Assembly (NCBI GenBank): GCA_905221605.1
Contig: CAJNDS010001813.1
Span: 181,934 to 245,933, forward strand
Length of the DNA stretch: 64,000 nucleotides
Source of the DNA: Symbiodinium natans
Taxonomy: Eukaryota > Sar > Dinophyceae > Suessiales > Symbiodiniaceae
Reading direction: 5' to 3'
Made by a program: the position numbers and the translations under genes. Below, piece after piece: positions 10,339-20,597 of the stretch. The notes under the pieces are model-generated. The model was not told the origin of the DNA and did no database searches. It saw nothing but the letters and a program-made list of their open reading frames with translations. The stretch's first letter is position 1; the number at the start of each line of letters is the position of its first letter.

Positions 10339-10353
10339 GGGGAGGGGGGTTCT
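10222..10353 (+). mobile_element. Family D MITE with T/G homopolymer expansion
   Basis: Starts 'tccttaagaaccctacatg', has 'catattcttcctcatac', ends 'gggttcttaagcaaaat'. Where the copy at 35375 has 'cattttttgg', this one has 17 T then 25 G. Confidence 0.65.
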
Positions 10354-10849
10354 TAAGCAAAATGATAGTCGACAAGGGACCCCTCTGATCTTGGGAAAGT
10401 TCCATCTTGGCCAGAATTGCGCGGCTGTGGCTCATAAGACCTCTGAGCATGAACAAGCGCCTTCAGGGTTCGGGGTTTAGGGTTTAGGGTCTAAGGGCTC
10501 GCAACAGTTTGCAGTTTGGGCCTGCATCGGACAAGAAGGCTTCTGAATTAGCCCTAAACCAAATTCCAGCACCCGGCAGACAGTCGCTTTTGGGCCCCGG
10601 CGTACAATTCCTGTCCAAACAGGGGCTGGAATCCTTGGCGTTGGACCAGTGGAGTGTTTAGGGAGTTTGGGGTTTAGGGCGATTAGGCCTCTGGGAATCT
10701 AGGGTTTAGGGTTTCGAGTTTGGGGCCATTATTCCTCTGGGAGTCTAGGGTTCGAGGGTTGCAGGGTTAGAAGGGCTACAGGGTTTAAGGGAACCCTAGA
10801 TGCCTATACATCTTCTATGCACGACCCTGCGCTGCAACTTTGCACGCGG

Positions 10850-10914
10850 CTTAGGGTTTAGGGTTTAGGGTTTAGGGTTTAGGGTTTAGGGTTTAGGGTT
10901 TAGGGTTTAGGGTG
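10850..10914 (+). repeat. Telomeric G array
   Basis: Nine perfect TTTAGGG units. Confidence 0.96.
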
Positions 10915-11042
10915 CCCGACACCCTGAGTTTGGTCGAGGGCCGGCGGGGGCTCATGGGCAGACATCTTGACCTATTTTGGCCGCTTTTGGGCGGATACCG
11001 CTAAACCCTAAACCCTGAACCCTAATCTCGTATCTGGTGCAG

Positions 11043-11119
11043 AGAGCCGCCGACTCAACTACCAGCATCTCCGAGAACTGTCCTCCATACGACCACACGG
11101 CGCGCGTTTCACAAAGAGG
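11043..11119 (+). CDS. Exon-like segment with good boundaries
   Basis: Preceded by 'gtatctggtgcag' and followed by GTTTAGGG. Phase 0 start, two bases left over. Reads RAADSTTSISENCPPYDHTA then RVSQR. The leftover GG fits the one-base start of the next plus segment (12547). Family unknown. Confidence 0.4.
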
Positions 11120-11222
11120 GTTTAGGGTTTAGGGCTAGGGTTTAGGGTTTAGGGTTTAGGGTTTAGGGTTTAGGGTTTAGGGCTTAGGGCTTAGGGCTTA
11201 GGGCTTAGGGCTTAGGGCTTCG
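11116..11222 (+). repeat. Telomeric G array ending in a GGCTTAG block
   Basis: Perfect TTTAGGG units switch to six consecutive CTTAGGG units. Confidence 0.95.
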
Positions 11223-11229
11223 GGCTTCA

Positions 11230-11315
11230 TCATCCCTACATAGCCTTCATTATGGGGGGTAACCTAGCAAGGGGTAGTATAGAGGGGGGTAGTTCGGGAA
11301 CCCATGATAATGAGC
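11230..11315 (+). mobile_element. Family E partial copy
   Basis: 'ggggtaacctagcaagggg', 'tagtatagaggggggtag', 'ggaacccatgat' match the right half of family E. Confidence 0.55.
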
Positions 11316-11984
11316 AGGCTTGTATGGGCCTGGCTGAACCCTAAACGAAACTCTCCAAACCCTAACCCTAAACCCTACACCCTGCACCCTAAACCCCAAA
11401 CCCCCTTTTTGGGGGTTCCTTAAAATAAAGGGGATTCTTTTCTATATGGGGTCTCTAAACGAAACTCGCACCCTAAACCCCAAACCCCAAACCCCAAACC
11501 CCAAACCCTAAACCCTAACCCTAAACCGTAAGCCCTAAACCCTAAACCCTAAACCCTCAGCTTCCTTCTTAGGCCGCAGCTGAAAAGTCGGCGCGCAGGT
11601 TGAGGCCTCCCTGCTTCCGGGCCTGCAGTGGCAAATTGGGGTTGAAGCTTCAGGGTTAGGGGGTTATGGGTTTAGGGCTCGGGTTTCGGGTTTAGGGTTT
11701 AGGGCTAGGGTTTAGGGTTTAGGGTTCAGGGTAGTAGGGTTCAGGGAAGCAGGGGCTCGTCTCTTGCAGAGCCTAGCTTGAATCAAGCCTGCCATATGCC
11801 ATTTGCATAGAGTTCAGGGTTTAAGGTTTAGGGTTTAGCCCCGAATCTAAAGCCTTCCAAGCCCTGAACTGAGCCCCACATCTTTCAAATCCTAAACTGC
11901 CTGGACCACAAGACCTAAACCCTAAGCAAACTCTAAACCCTAAACCCTAAACCACTCTTTCATATATGATACAAATGTCAATGA

Positions 11985-12098
11985 CTTTGCGGGCAAGGTC
12001 CGAAAGTCAGCGTCCGAAAATTAGCGGGCAAGGTCCGAAAATTAGGGGGAAGTCCGAAAATCAGTGGGCAAGGCAAGGTCCGAAAGTTAACGGGCAAC
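11985..12098 (+). repeat. Minisatellite, roughly 20-25-bp unit
   Basis: About five imperfect units of 'gggcaaggtccgaaaattag', some shortened. It runs into a C-rich tract (12099-12176). An ORF across it is a product of the repeat. Confidence 0.8.
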
Positions 12099-12419
12099 CC
12101 CCCCTCACCCCCCACTCCCCTCCACCCCTCCCCCTCCACCCCTCCCCCCACCCCCATCCCCGCCCACCCACCACCCTTTTGGGTCAGAGCCTAGGATTTG
12201 GGGTTCAAGAACTTAGGGGGTTGAGGGCTTAGGGTGCCAAGGATAGGGTTGAAGGTTCAGGGACGAGAGCGTAGAGTTTAATTGGGGCTAAGAGTTTGGG
12301 TTGCGCGTGAAACTCTTTTTCTATCATCTTAACGGTACGGGATTCTCTGGCTGGGTGGGTACTTTTCGGGCGCTTGAAAGGCTGCTAACCTAGAAAATGC
12401 TTGATCTTCGAGATGCTGA

Positions 12420-12540
12420 ACCCTAAACCCTACTAAACCCTAATTAAACCCTAAACCCTGAACCCTAAACCCTCAACCCTCAACCCTAAACCCTAAACCC
12501 TAAACCCTAAACCCTAAACCCTAAACCCTAAACCCTAAAC
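12420..12540 (-). repeat. Telomeric C array
   Basis: Left arm of a textbook C-U-G cassette; degenerate on the left, perfect near the unique segment. Confidence 0.95.
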
Positions 12541-12546
12541 CTCCAG

Positions 12547-12638
12547 AATGACCGACGGATGCCTTGCGCTTCGCCCGGCGACTGTCGGGGTCCGGCCTGC
12601 GAAAATTCGATGCAAGGCAGGTCTAAGGGGGTTGGATT
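12547..12638 (+). CDS. Exon-like segment filling a cassette
   Basis: Follows 'aaacctccag' and ends TCG|GTTTAGGG. One-base start, then MTDGCLALRPATVGVRPAKI and RCKAGLRGLDS, open across the whole unique segment. Phase joins with 11043-11119. A minus frame is also partly open, so the strand is not certain. Confidence 0.4.
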
Positions 12639-12639
12639 C

Positions 12640-12915
12640 GGTTTAGGGTTTAGGGTTTAGGGTTTAGGTTTTAGGGTTTAGGGTTTAGGGTTTAGCGTTT
12701 AGTGTTTAGGGTTTAGGGCTTAGGACTTGGGGTTTGGGCCTCGGGGTTTAGCAGGGTTTAGTAGGGTTTAGTAGGGTTTGGTAGGGTTTGGTAGGGTTTA
12801 GTAGGGTTTAGTAGGGTTTAGGAGGGTTTAGTAGGATTTGGGGTTGGTTTGGGGTGCAGGGTTTGGGGTTTGGGGTTCAGGGTTTGGGGCTTAGGGCTTA
12901 AGGTTTTAGGGTTTT
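12640..12915 (+). repeat. Telomeric G array with TAGTAGGGTT higher-order block
   Basis: Canonical units, then about ten 'tagtagggtt' decamers (12753-12840), then TTTGGGG-type units. Confidence 0.92.
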
Positions 12916-13084
12916 AGGGTTTAACATGGTTTAATATGGCTTAATGTTTCGGGATCGGGGGATTAGGGTTTAGGGCCTTGGGGGTTGGACTTGGTTCAGG
13001 GTTTAGAGCCTTCGCGTTTGTGGACTTGGTTCGGGTTTAGGCGCGGGGGGGGGGGGGGGGGGAGGACGCTCTCTCGGCCTCCTT

Positions 13085-13250
13085 ATTTCAAAAGGAGGGA
13101 CACTTATAAGGGACCTTAGGGGCTCTTTAAGGGTTATTCGGGGGCTACTCAAGGTATATATACATATATATATATGTACATATATATATGTATATGTTTA
13201 GAAGATATAGGGGAAGAAGATTACAGGTCCTTTCTAGGGGTCCAAGCTAT
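13085..13250 (+). mobile_element. Family K-like element with TA microsatellite core
   Basis: Ends 'aggagggacacttataaggg' and 'ttctaggggtcc'. The centre is an ATATGTACATAT-rich run (13155-13197). Confidence 0.4.
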
Positions 13251-13581
13251 TACCCCTTAATCGTGCCACCCTAAACACTAAAGGCTATACTCCCTAACAA
13301 CTCGCTTCTAGGATGTTTTCAAGAGGCAACAGTCTTCAAGCATGCACATCTATCGCATTCTCGTGTTGCTCTAACACATCCACCAACAAAAACAGCTTGG
13401 GGCTTCGGGCCCCCAAACTCTAAGCCCCAGACCAGCGAAATCCTACGTCGCGAGGCTACGGAGGCCAACAAGGCCTACTAGACCAAGGTTCTGCGACCCC
13501 TAAACTCTTAGCTCTGAACCCTCAACTCTGTATAGCCCCAAGCCTACTCGATACCCTGCACCCGACACCCTCAAACGAGCT

Positions 13582-13740
13582 GAACCCGTACCTAAACCCT
13601 AAACCCTATGCCCTAAACCCTAAACCCCAAACCCTACCCCCGAAACCCAAACCCCAAACCCTACGCCCTAAGCCCTAGACCCTAAGCCCTAGACCCCAAA
13701 CCCTAAACCCGGAACCCGAAACCCGAAACCCGAAACCCCA
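13582..13740 (-). repeat. Degenerate telomeric C array
   Basis: Mixed CCCTAAA, CCCCAAA, CCCTAGA and a terminal run of ACCCGAA units. Confidence 0.9.
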
Positions 13741-13793
13741 GACCCAGGCCTCGCCGCGCGGAAGCCTTCGAGGCCGTCCGGCCTTGGGTCTGA
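13740..13793. repeat. Hairpin-forming cassette centre
   Basis: 'agacccaggcc' pairs with 'ggccttgggtct' around a GC-rich loop, between C and G arms. Confidence 0.6.
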
Positions 13794-13995
13794 GGGTTTA
13801 GGGGCTTAGGGGTTTTAGGGGCTTAGGGCTTGGGGTTTAGGGTTTGGTAGGTTTACGGTTTTGGGGTTCAGGGTATAGGGTTTAGGGTTTGGGGTTTGGG
13901 GTTTAGGGTTTGGGGTTTCGGGGTTTAGGGTTCAGGGGTTTAGGGTTAGGGGTTTAGGGGTTAGGGCCTGGGGTGTAGGGTTTAGGGGTTAGGGT
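13793..13995 (+). repeat. Degenerate telomeric G array
   Basis: TTTAGGGG, TTTGGGG and TTAGGGG variants with few canonical units. Confidence 0.9.
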
Positions 13996-14075
13996 TTGAG
14001 GATTTTTGGATGGCAGGCTTTAGGAATGTACAGGGGTTCTTTAAGGTTTAGGGTTTAGGGATAAAGAATTATGGC

Positions 14076-14165
14076 TTGGGATGTTCCCCCTTAAAACTAA
14101 CAGTCCTTTGTAGGGAATAGAGTGCCCTCTATTATAATCCTGTTAAGAAGGGGGAACATCCCAAA
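14076..14165 (+). mobile_element. Family A MITE (intact palindrome)
   Basis: 'ttgggatgttccccctt' mirrored by 'aagggggaacatcccaa', with centre 'gagtgccctctattataatc'. About 90 bp. Confidence 0.8.
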
Positions 14166-14201
14166 CTATGGTTTTAGGCCACTTCCTACTATGTCAACAT
14201 C

Positions 14202-14336
14202 CCCCCCCCCCCCCCCCCCCCCCCCAACCTTAACGACCCACAAAAACCCAACAACACCTTGGAAACAAAACCTAACCACCCCACCCCCCCCCCCCCCCCA
14301 CCCCCCCCCCCCCCCACCCCACCCCCCCCCCCCCCA
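14202..14336. repeat. C-rich low-complexity tract
   Basis: Two long poly-C runs (14202-14225 and 14283-14336 with single A interruptions) around a short AC-rich spacer. Pro-rich ORFs here are spurious. Confidence 0.95.
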
Positions 14337-15039
14337 AAGCACCATAACCTAAACCCTTAAACCCTAAAAACCCGAAACACCGAACCAACCCTGGGTGCCC
14401 CAGCAGGTCGTTGGCACTCAAGCTCACATCCACGTTTGTGGGTGTGCGGTTGGTGTTGGACGTCGGGCTGGTGTACTCCTTTCAAGTCGAGGTGTTTTGG
14501 GGTGTTTTTAGGCTTTGGGGGGTGGGGGGGAGGGGGCGGGGGGTGTTTTGCGGTATTTACAGGCTTTGGGGGCTTCTGAGGTCCTTCTACCAACAAAACA
14601 TAACAACCCCTGTAGTACTCTTATAAGCAAGAATATTTCTTGGAGCCGTCGTGCAATTCACTTTCGCTGCTCGCTTGTCTCTTCTCTACTGGCTCCTCTG
14701 GCGATACCAGCAAGTTCAGGGTTCAGGGTTCAGGGTTTAGGGTTTAGGGTGACTCCTCAGAGAGTTGCACCAGGTACACCACATGTGCATGGGGTCCCAA
14801 TCTGGGGCCTGCGCCGTCACGGGACGCGTGGTCCGGCATGAACGTGCGCTCCGGCATCTCGTGGCCGGATTTGCCACAGTAGAGGCCCTAAACCCTAAAC
14901 CCTAAACCCTAAACCCCAAACCCTAAACCCTAAACCCAAAACCCCGCATCAGCTTCTGGCTTCGTTTTCGGGTCCGGTCCGGCAAGGGCTGCCATCCTGT
15001 GTACGATGGAGTCGGCGTGCTTCTGGCCCTTTCTCGGCT

Positions 15040-15852
15040 TGCCGCGAGAGCTGTCCGCTCGCAAAGCTGTCGGACCACACCGCCGATCAGCCCATCCACT
15101 TTGTAGATGGGACGCCAGTTAAAGAGGTAACACAAGCCAAGTACCTAGGCTCGCAGGTCAGCTGGATAGCCCCTACCAAAACCGCCATAGACGCTAGAAA
15201 AGCCCAGGCCTAAATCGCGTATGCTAAACTGCAACACCTATGGCGTAGTCGACTTAGTTTGAGGGAAAAGGTTCGCATCTTTTTAGCTTGCATACGTATC
15301 CCCGTACTCTTGTACGGTTTGAGCGTCCTTACCCTAGAGCTAAAGCACCTCAGGACCATTGATGCCTTCTTTCATAGATTCCTGCGTAGAAGCGTGGGGA
15401 TTCGTGCTTCATATTACTCCCGCATCACTAACGTCAGGGTATGGAAGCTAGCCGGAAGGCCAGTATTTCCTTCACAGCTACTCATACAACAGCAGCTCAA
15501 ACAACTAGCCCAACTTCTGGTTACACCGCCGAACAGCCCCATAAGACACGTAGTATTCTCACCGGGTTGGAAGGACCGAATCAAATTCACTAAGGGAGTT
15601 AGGAGGAGACATCCGCAGAGATATTGGCTAGAACTTACGGAGGCTCATGCTACTAGAATCCTGAAACACCACCTGGACCAAACCGCCCCCTTTGACAGGA
15701 AGGACTTCTCAGGCCTAAAACAACACCTAGAGAAACACCCCACCTTTGCACTGTATCTGGAGACTGCGCATAGGAAACCATACAGAATTGTTTACAACGC
15801 TCGCAAAGAGTTTGGGATGCGCTTGGCAGCCGTAAAAAAAACACTAAACCCT
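15040..15852 (+). pseudogene. 5'-truncated LINE-type retrotransposon (RT C-terminal region)
   Basis: Plus frame carries GTPVKEVTQAKYLGSQVS, a K-YLG motif typical of the RT thumb of non-LTR elements, then KAQA*, then REKVRIFLACIRIPVLLYGL and TIDAFFHRFLRRSVGI, matching the family pattern 'L-YG-E-W-L ... LD-FH-RCLRRILGI' seen from memory. An in-frame TAA at 15211 breaks it. Catalytic RT motifs (F/YADD) are missing, as is any endonuclease, so it is a dead 3' fragment. The frame runs through an A-rich stretch (15834-15841) into CCCTAAA and stops there, with no 3' untranslated region visible. C arrays lie on both sides (14885-14940, 15843-15905). Assignment to LINE is firm; clade is not determined. 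Confidence 0.75.
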
Positions 15853-15911
15853 CAAACCTAAACCCTAAAACCCTAAAACCTAAACCCTAAATCCTAAACC
15901 CTAAACCCAAG

Positions 15912-15993
15912 CACTTTCTTTCGGCTGCCCTCTGGTGTGGTGCTTCTGCTGTTGCCAAGTCATCAGGCTCGTGACTCCCGAAACCCGGTTCGG
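15912..15993 (+). CDS. Exon-like segment, strand ambiguous
   Basis: Plus reading TFFRLPSGVVLLLLPSHQAR then DSRNPVR fills the cassette. The minus strand (15907-15967) also reads PDDLATAEAPHQRAAERKCL from an AG to GTTTAGGG. This double openness shows how weak frame evidence alone is here. Confidence 0.25.
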
Positions 15994-16071
15994 GGTTTAG
16001 GGTTTAGGGTTTAGGGTTTAGGGTTTAGGGGTTAGGGGTTAGGGTTTAGGGTTTAGGGTTTAGGGTTTACC
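15990..16071 (+). repeat. Telomeric G array
   Basis: Mostly canonical units, right arm of the cassette after the LINE fragment. Confidence 0.94.
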
Positions 16072-16559
16072 ATAAACCCGAAGCCCTACACCCTCTAACC
16101 CTCTCCAGCGGATCCAGGCCCTGTCCTTGTAAGGAGTGGGCGACTGGTCAGGAAAGCTCCTGAGCAAGTAGGGAGCTCAGAGCTTTGGGGTTTAAACCCT
16201 AACCCCCGATCGCGAACCCCTGCAAAGGGGCAGTTGACGGCTTGCTCCAGTGATCTCAACCATCGGTGACCTACCCAAGAACATTGGCCAAATTGTTGAT
16301 TGATGCTTTGATTATTCTTGTTTTTGTAATGTTTTTGTGTGTAGTTGGGGTTTGCTTAGGCTTCAGGATTGATTCAGGATATTAGTATTAGGGTCATAGA
16401 GGGCGGGATGGGGGGTAGTTCGGAAAGTCAGCAAACCTTAAACCCTACACCCCAAACCGTAAACCCTCAACCCCCCAAACCCCAAACCCCAAACCCTAAA
16501 CCCAAAACCCCCAAACCCTAAACCCCAAACCCCAAAACCCACTAGCTCTAAGAGTCCAG

Positions 16560-16649
16560 AATCAAAGAGCCCAAGGGGCCCTGTGAACTCTCCATCGCTG
16601 GGCATGGATGGAAGCCTCAGAGTGGCGGAAGGCGAATGATGGGTTGTTG
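16560..16649 (+). CDS. Exon-like segment, first of a phase-compatible trio
   Basis: Preceded by 'gctctaagagtccag' and followed by GTTTAGGG. One-base start, then IKEPKGPCELSIAGHGWKPQ and SGGRRMMGC, two bases left over (TG). These complete a codon with the first base of the segment at 16974. Family not recognised. Confidence 0.42.
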
Positions 16650-16973
16650 GTTTAGGGTTTAGGCTTTAGGGTTTAGGAGTTAGGAGTTTCGGGTTTGGGG
16701 TTGAGGAGTTTAGGGTTTAGGATTCAAGGTCCGCCGACCCTGGCGGCGTGTTGGATGGGTTTCTGAATAAAAAAACTCCCTCTTTCCCTCCTTACCCCCC
16801 ACCAAAACGGGGCCCCCCACCCCGCCCCCCCTACCCCCCCGCCCCCCACCCCGCCCCCCCTACCCCGCCCCCCTGACCCCCCGGCGACAGTCCAGCTTCT
16901 CGCCAGGCTGGCCCCAGACCCAACCGCAAACCCAATCCACCAAACCCCAAACCTTAAACTTGTTCTCCTGCAG

Positions 16974-17009
16974 GGTCGGCGGCTTGAGCCGGAGGCTGTT
17001 AAATTTAGG
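16974..17009 (+). CDS. Short exon-like segment with strong acceptor
   Basis: Preceded by 'cttgttctcctgcag', a textbook pyrimidine tract plus CAG, and followed by GTTCAGGG. In the phase set by 16560-16649 it reads VGGLSRRLLNL. The phase-0 reading, GRRLEPEAVKFR, is also open. Confidence 0.4.
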
Positions 17010-17044
17010 GTTCAGGGCTTGTGCTAGCCCCACCCTTTACTCAG

Positions 17045-17138
17045 AAAACAAGGCTCCCAACAGCCCTTGGATCCGCCTTACTATTTTGAACTTACCTGCC
17101 GATTCTTCGTCAGCAGGGAACGAGGGAATAAACCCTAA
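17045..17138 (+). CDS. Exon-like segment, third of the trio
   Basis: Follows 'ccaccctttactcag'; only 35 nt (GT...AG) separate it from the previous piece. Continues in phase as KQGSQQPLDPPYYFELTCRF then FVSRERGNKP, ending at a TAA formed by the first CCCTAAA unit. It could be a terminal exon whose stop comes from telomeric repeat. Confidence 0.42.
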
Positions 17139-17934
17139 ACTCTAAACCTTAAGCCCAATACCCTGAATGCTAACCCAAAACCCAAAACCCTAAACCCTAA
17201 ACCCCAAACCCCAAACCCTAAACCCTGAAAGGAATGCACCATAAGGATTTAGGGTTTTTTCGGGTTTATAGGGCTTAAGCTATCAGCAAACGGGCAGCAC
17301 TTGCTCAGTTCTTCTCTTGTGGGGCTTGAGGGTCAAGATGCCGTGGTGAGGGTGCAGTGTTGTACGGTGTTAGGGCTTGGGGCTCTGGACACTCTACTCA
17401 TGAGCAATCCAGAGCATGTTGTTCTATACTCATATATGAAACCTAAACTCTGACCCGAGAACCCTCAACCCGCAAACCCCAGCCTAAACCCAAACTCTAA
17501 ACCCTAAACCGCCTGCTTGTCCGGGGGGGGGGGGGGGGAAACCCCTAACCCTCTGATCTGCAACCCAGAATTTGGGCGGGGTTTAGGGGTTTGGGGTTCA
17601 GGATTTGGGGTTCTGGGGTTTGGGGGTTTAGGGCCCCCTTCATTAAGGAACAGACCTATTGTCACTTAAGGTCAAGTTACCCTAAACAAGAACTCTAAAC
17701 ACTAGAAGAACCCTGAACAAGAACCCTAAACCAATACCCTAAACCCTGAACCCTAAACAAGAACCCAAAACCAGAATTCCCTGTTCCAGCGCCGGCGAGG
17801 CTATGGGTTTTGGGTCTCACCCTAAACCCTAAACCATAATTCCTAAACCCTAAACCCTAAATCCTAATTTCCTAAACCCTAAATCCTAAACCCTAAACCG
17901 CAAACCCTAACCCCAAGTCCTGGGACTCCCATAG

Positions 17935-18027
17935 GCGCCAGGCTCTATGGCCACCGAGGTGGAGCCGAAGATATCTTTCTGGAAAATGCCGGTTCCGTGG
18001 ATCCAGAGCGTAAAGACCTGTGGCTGA
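17935..18027 (+). CDS. Exon-like segment between C arrays
   Basis: Reads APGSMATEVEPKISFWKMPV then PWIQSVKTCG and stops. It has an AG inside 'gcgccag'. Both flanks are C-type, unlike the usual C-U-G order. Confidence 0.33.
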   Translation, partial: APGSMATEVEPKISFWKMPVPWIQSVKTCG

Positions 18028-18122
18028 GAACCCTAAACCCTAAACCTTAAACCCTAAACCCTAAACCCTGAACCCTAAACCCTAAACCCGGAACCCCTAA
18101 ACCCCAAACCCCCAAACCCTAA
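18028..18122 (-). repeat. Telomeric C array
   Basis: Mostly CCCTAAA, becoming CCCCAAA on the right. Confidence 0.93.
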
Positions 18123-18169
18123 ATCAGCTCATATAAGCCCTCAATTCCTCTCAAGAACCCTCTTCGCAG

Positions 18170-18250
18170 CCCGAAGCCAAACACCCTCAACCCTGGACTA
18201 CCTAAAGCCCTGGCAGCAATCCTCATCAACCCTTGGAAGCCGTGGCTGCG
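18170..18250 (+). CDS. Exon-like segment
   Basis: Follows 'accctcttcgcag', ends before GTTTAGGG. Reads RSQTPSTLDYLKPWQQSSST then LGSRGC with one base left over, which fits the two-base start of 18736. Confidence 0.37.
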
Positions 18251-18251
18251 G

Positions 18252-18385
18252 TTTAGGGTTAAGGTTTAGGGTTTAGGGTTTGGGGTTTATGGTTTCGGGT
18301 TTAGGGTGTAGGGTTTAGGGTTTGGGTTTGGGGTTTGGGGTTTGGGGCTTGGGGCTTGGGGCTTGGGGCTTAGGGCTCAGGGCTT
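18252..18385 (+). repeat. Telomeric G array with GGCTTGG run
   Basis: Canonical, then TTTGGGG, then CTTGGGG units in succession. Confidence 0.93.
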
Positions 18386-18735
18386 AGCAGTTCATGATCA
18401 CGAAACATCAGCCCGAAGCATCGGCGACAATCTAGGGTCTGGGCTTCAGGGGTTAGGGGTTAGGGATTAGGGATTAGGGTTTAGGGTTTAAGGTTTGGGG
18501 TTCAATCATTCTTTTCCGCGGTTTGGGGCTTAGTGCCCTCCGCCCTTAAGCCCTTAGGTTTGTTCTCGGGCTGTGCTGAGGGGTAGGGTTTAATTAGGGT
18601 TCGGGGTTTGGGGGGTGGAGCGTTGAGGGCGTTCAAGGTTGTTGAATTAGCGTGTATGAGGTGAGGTGACCTGCAAAGGCCTGTTTCGGGTACCTACGGG
18701 TGCTTACTACAAGCCTTTTCGAGTGTGAGCCTCAG

Positions 18736-18875
18736 TCGGAAGATTCACTGCTGATGGAGATGAGCTGCTTAAGCTTAATAATCTCGAACATGAAGCCCTC
18801 AACACCCTACAACCCAAAACACCAAAGCTTGCCGAAATCCAGGGCTTCAGGCATAAACTTAACGACCTCAGGCTC
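18736..18875 (+). CDS. Exon-like segment, coiled-coil-like
   Basis: After 'gtgagcctcag' the frame reads GRFTADGDELLKLNNLEHEA, LNTLQPKTPKLAEIQGF and RHKLNDLRL: charged, with Leu at coiled-coil-like spacing. Phase agrees with 18170-18250. A second frame here is also open (ECEPQSEDSLLMEMS...), so the frame choice rests on composition and phase. Confidence 0.4.
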
Positions 18876-18950
18876 ACCCTAAACCCTAAACCCTAAACCC
18901 TAAACCCTAAACCCTAAACCCTAAACCCTAAACCCTAAACCCTAAACACC
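18874..18950 (-). repeat. Telomeric C array
   Basis: Ten near-perfect units directly after the preceding ORF. Confidence 0.95.
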
Positions 18951-19275
18951 GAAACCCTAAACCCTCCAACTCTTGAAACCTTCATGCTTCAAGGGTCCTA
19001 AAACCCTGAACGAAGACGGCAAAGCCTTCCCTGAGCCCTAAGCCCTAAAGCCCCCACAATTGGGGATCACAAACATGAACTAGGCCGGTCCCATAAGGAA
19101 CCGGGTTTAGGGTTTCAGGTTTAGGGTTTCGAGTTTAGGGTTTGGGTTTAGGGTTCAGGGATAGTTAGTCCTCGACAGCCGAAAGTACCGGAAAATGTAA
19201 ATCTCCCAAAGGCCTACTTGGAGGAAGTATGGTTGCTCTTGCAGTGCATCCCCATCATTTGCCACATATGGGCTG

Positions 19276-19395
19276 GGCTTTGGGTTTAGGGTTTAGGGTT
19301 TAGGGTTTAGGGTTTAGGGTTTAGGGTTTAGGGTTCAGGGTTTAGGGTTTAGGGCTTAGGGTTGAGGGTTGAGGGTTTAAGGTTTAGGGCTTAGG
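19276..19395 (+). repeat. Telomeric G array
   Basis: Canonical units with TTCAGGG and TTGAGGG variants at the right end. Confidence 0.95.
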
Positions 19396-19649
19396 GCACT
19401 CTCCTACTGAGTCCAACCCGAAACCCCACAGCTCATCCCCTGTTCGAAGCATGAGACAGGCACCAGAACGGGTGTGGGATTTGGATTCAGGCCTTCATCG
19501 CTTGATAGAATCTGAACATTGCGCATTACTGAGGCTGCGGTAAAAAGGGTGGATGCTGTCCAAACACGTACTACTCTACCATACCCAACGGCTCGAAACC
19601 AGGGCCTTATTCCACTTCTTTGGGGTAGCCGCGTGCCGGGGCCCCCCGC

Positions 19650-19800
19650 CCCTGCTAAACCCTAAACCCTGAACCCTAAAGCCTAAACCCCTAACCCCCT
19701 AAACCCCTAACCCCCTAAACCCCTTAAACCCTAAATCTTTCCTAAAACCTAAACCCTAAACCCTAACCCCTAAACCCTAAACCCTAAACCCTAAACCGTA
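19650..19800 (-). repeat. Telomeric C array, partly CCCCTAAA
   Basis: An octamer-like CCCCTAA block on the left grades into canonical units. Confidence 0.93.
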
Positions 19801-19810
19801 AGGTGTAAAG

Positions 19811-19903
19811 ACCCTTGGCTGGGTGGGGCTGTGGTCCTTCCGACCTGGTCCGGCCTATGGCTAAGGCAGGGACACCAGCTGCTGCGCTCATCAACTGGGC
19901 CAA
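19811..19903 (+). CDS. Exon-like segment
   Basis: Between 'aggtgtaaag' and GTTTAGGG. Reads PLAGWGCGPSDLVRPMAKAG then TPAAALINWA, open throughout, with two bases left over. Confidence 0.35.
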
Positions 19904-20067
19904 GTTTAGGGTTTAGGTTTTAGGGTTTAGGGTTTAGGGTTCTGGGTTTAGGGTTTAGGGTTTAGGTGCATGTGGGGGGGGGGGGGGGGGGGGCTTCCGA
20001 GACACCCATTCGGTCTGTTGACTAGACGTTAGTTAATACATCAGAAGTCAGCTTCGCAAGCGGCCTT

Positions 20068-20200
20068 AGTATCGGGGCCCTTAAAAGGGGACCCCCCTTA
20101 CATACCTCATATACCCTATAAAATCAAGGGCCCATACTTCAGAACCCTTTAAAGGAGGTAAGGGACCATAAGGGCCCATGAAATTACCCCCAGAAGCGGT
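20068..20200 (+). mobile_element. Family H copy (most complete)
   Basis: 'ggggcccttaaaagggg', 'ataccctataaaatcaaggg', 'cagaaccctttaaaggaggt', 'aagggcccatgaaattaccc'. Internal GGGCC palindromes. Confidence 0.65.
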
Positions 20201-20597
20201 GAACTTCACACAGGCTATGTGGTGAATACTCTTGTCCATAAAGACTTGCAGGGGAAGAAGCGGTTTATGTGGTTTAGGGTTTAGGTTTTCGGGTTTAGGG
20301 TTTAGGGATAGCGACAGGAAAGCTTAAGGGCGACCTGTTCAGACACGGTTGACGGGTTTGGAGTTGGTTGATGGGGCATCTTTCGAGGGGCTTTGCTTTG
20401 GAGGGGGATTCTGGTCAAAACAGACCAGATAGTCCCATAGAGTCGCCCACTTTTCTGGAATGGCTATTTTGCGTATTTCTCTACTCTTACATATCACTAT
20501 CTGGGGATCACGGGGGGATGATTAAAACCCTCCAGCAATTACGTATTCCTACTTATCATCCACCTAAAGCCCATCAGGGGAAGATGTTCCCAAGGGC

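Noticed and set aside
14122-14352. Pro-rich proteins over poly-C/poly-G tracts (also near 10157, 23234, 49559, 54099, 63401)
   Set aside because: Open frames are forced by homopolymers and have no independent coding signal.
15653-15844. Minus-strand ORF opposite the LINE fragment
   Set aside because: Shadow of the recognisable plus-strand RT-derived frame.
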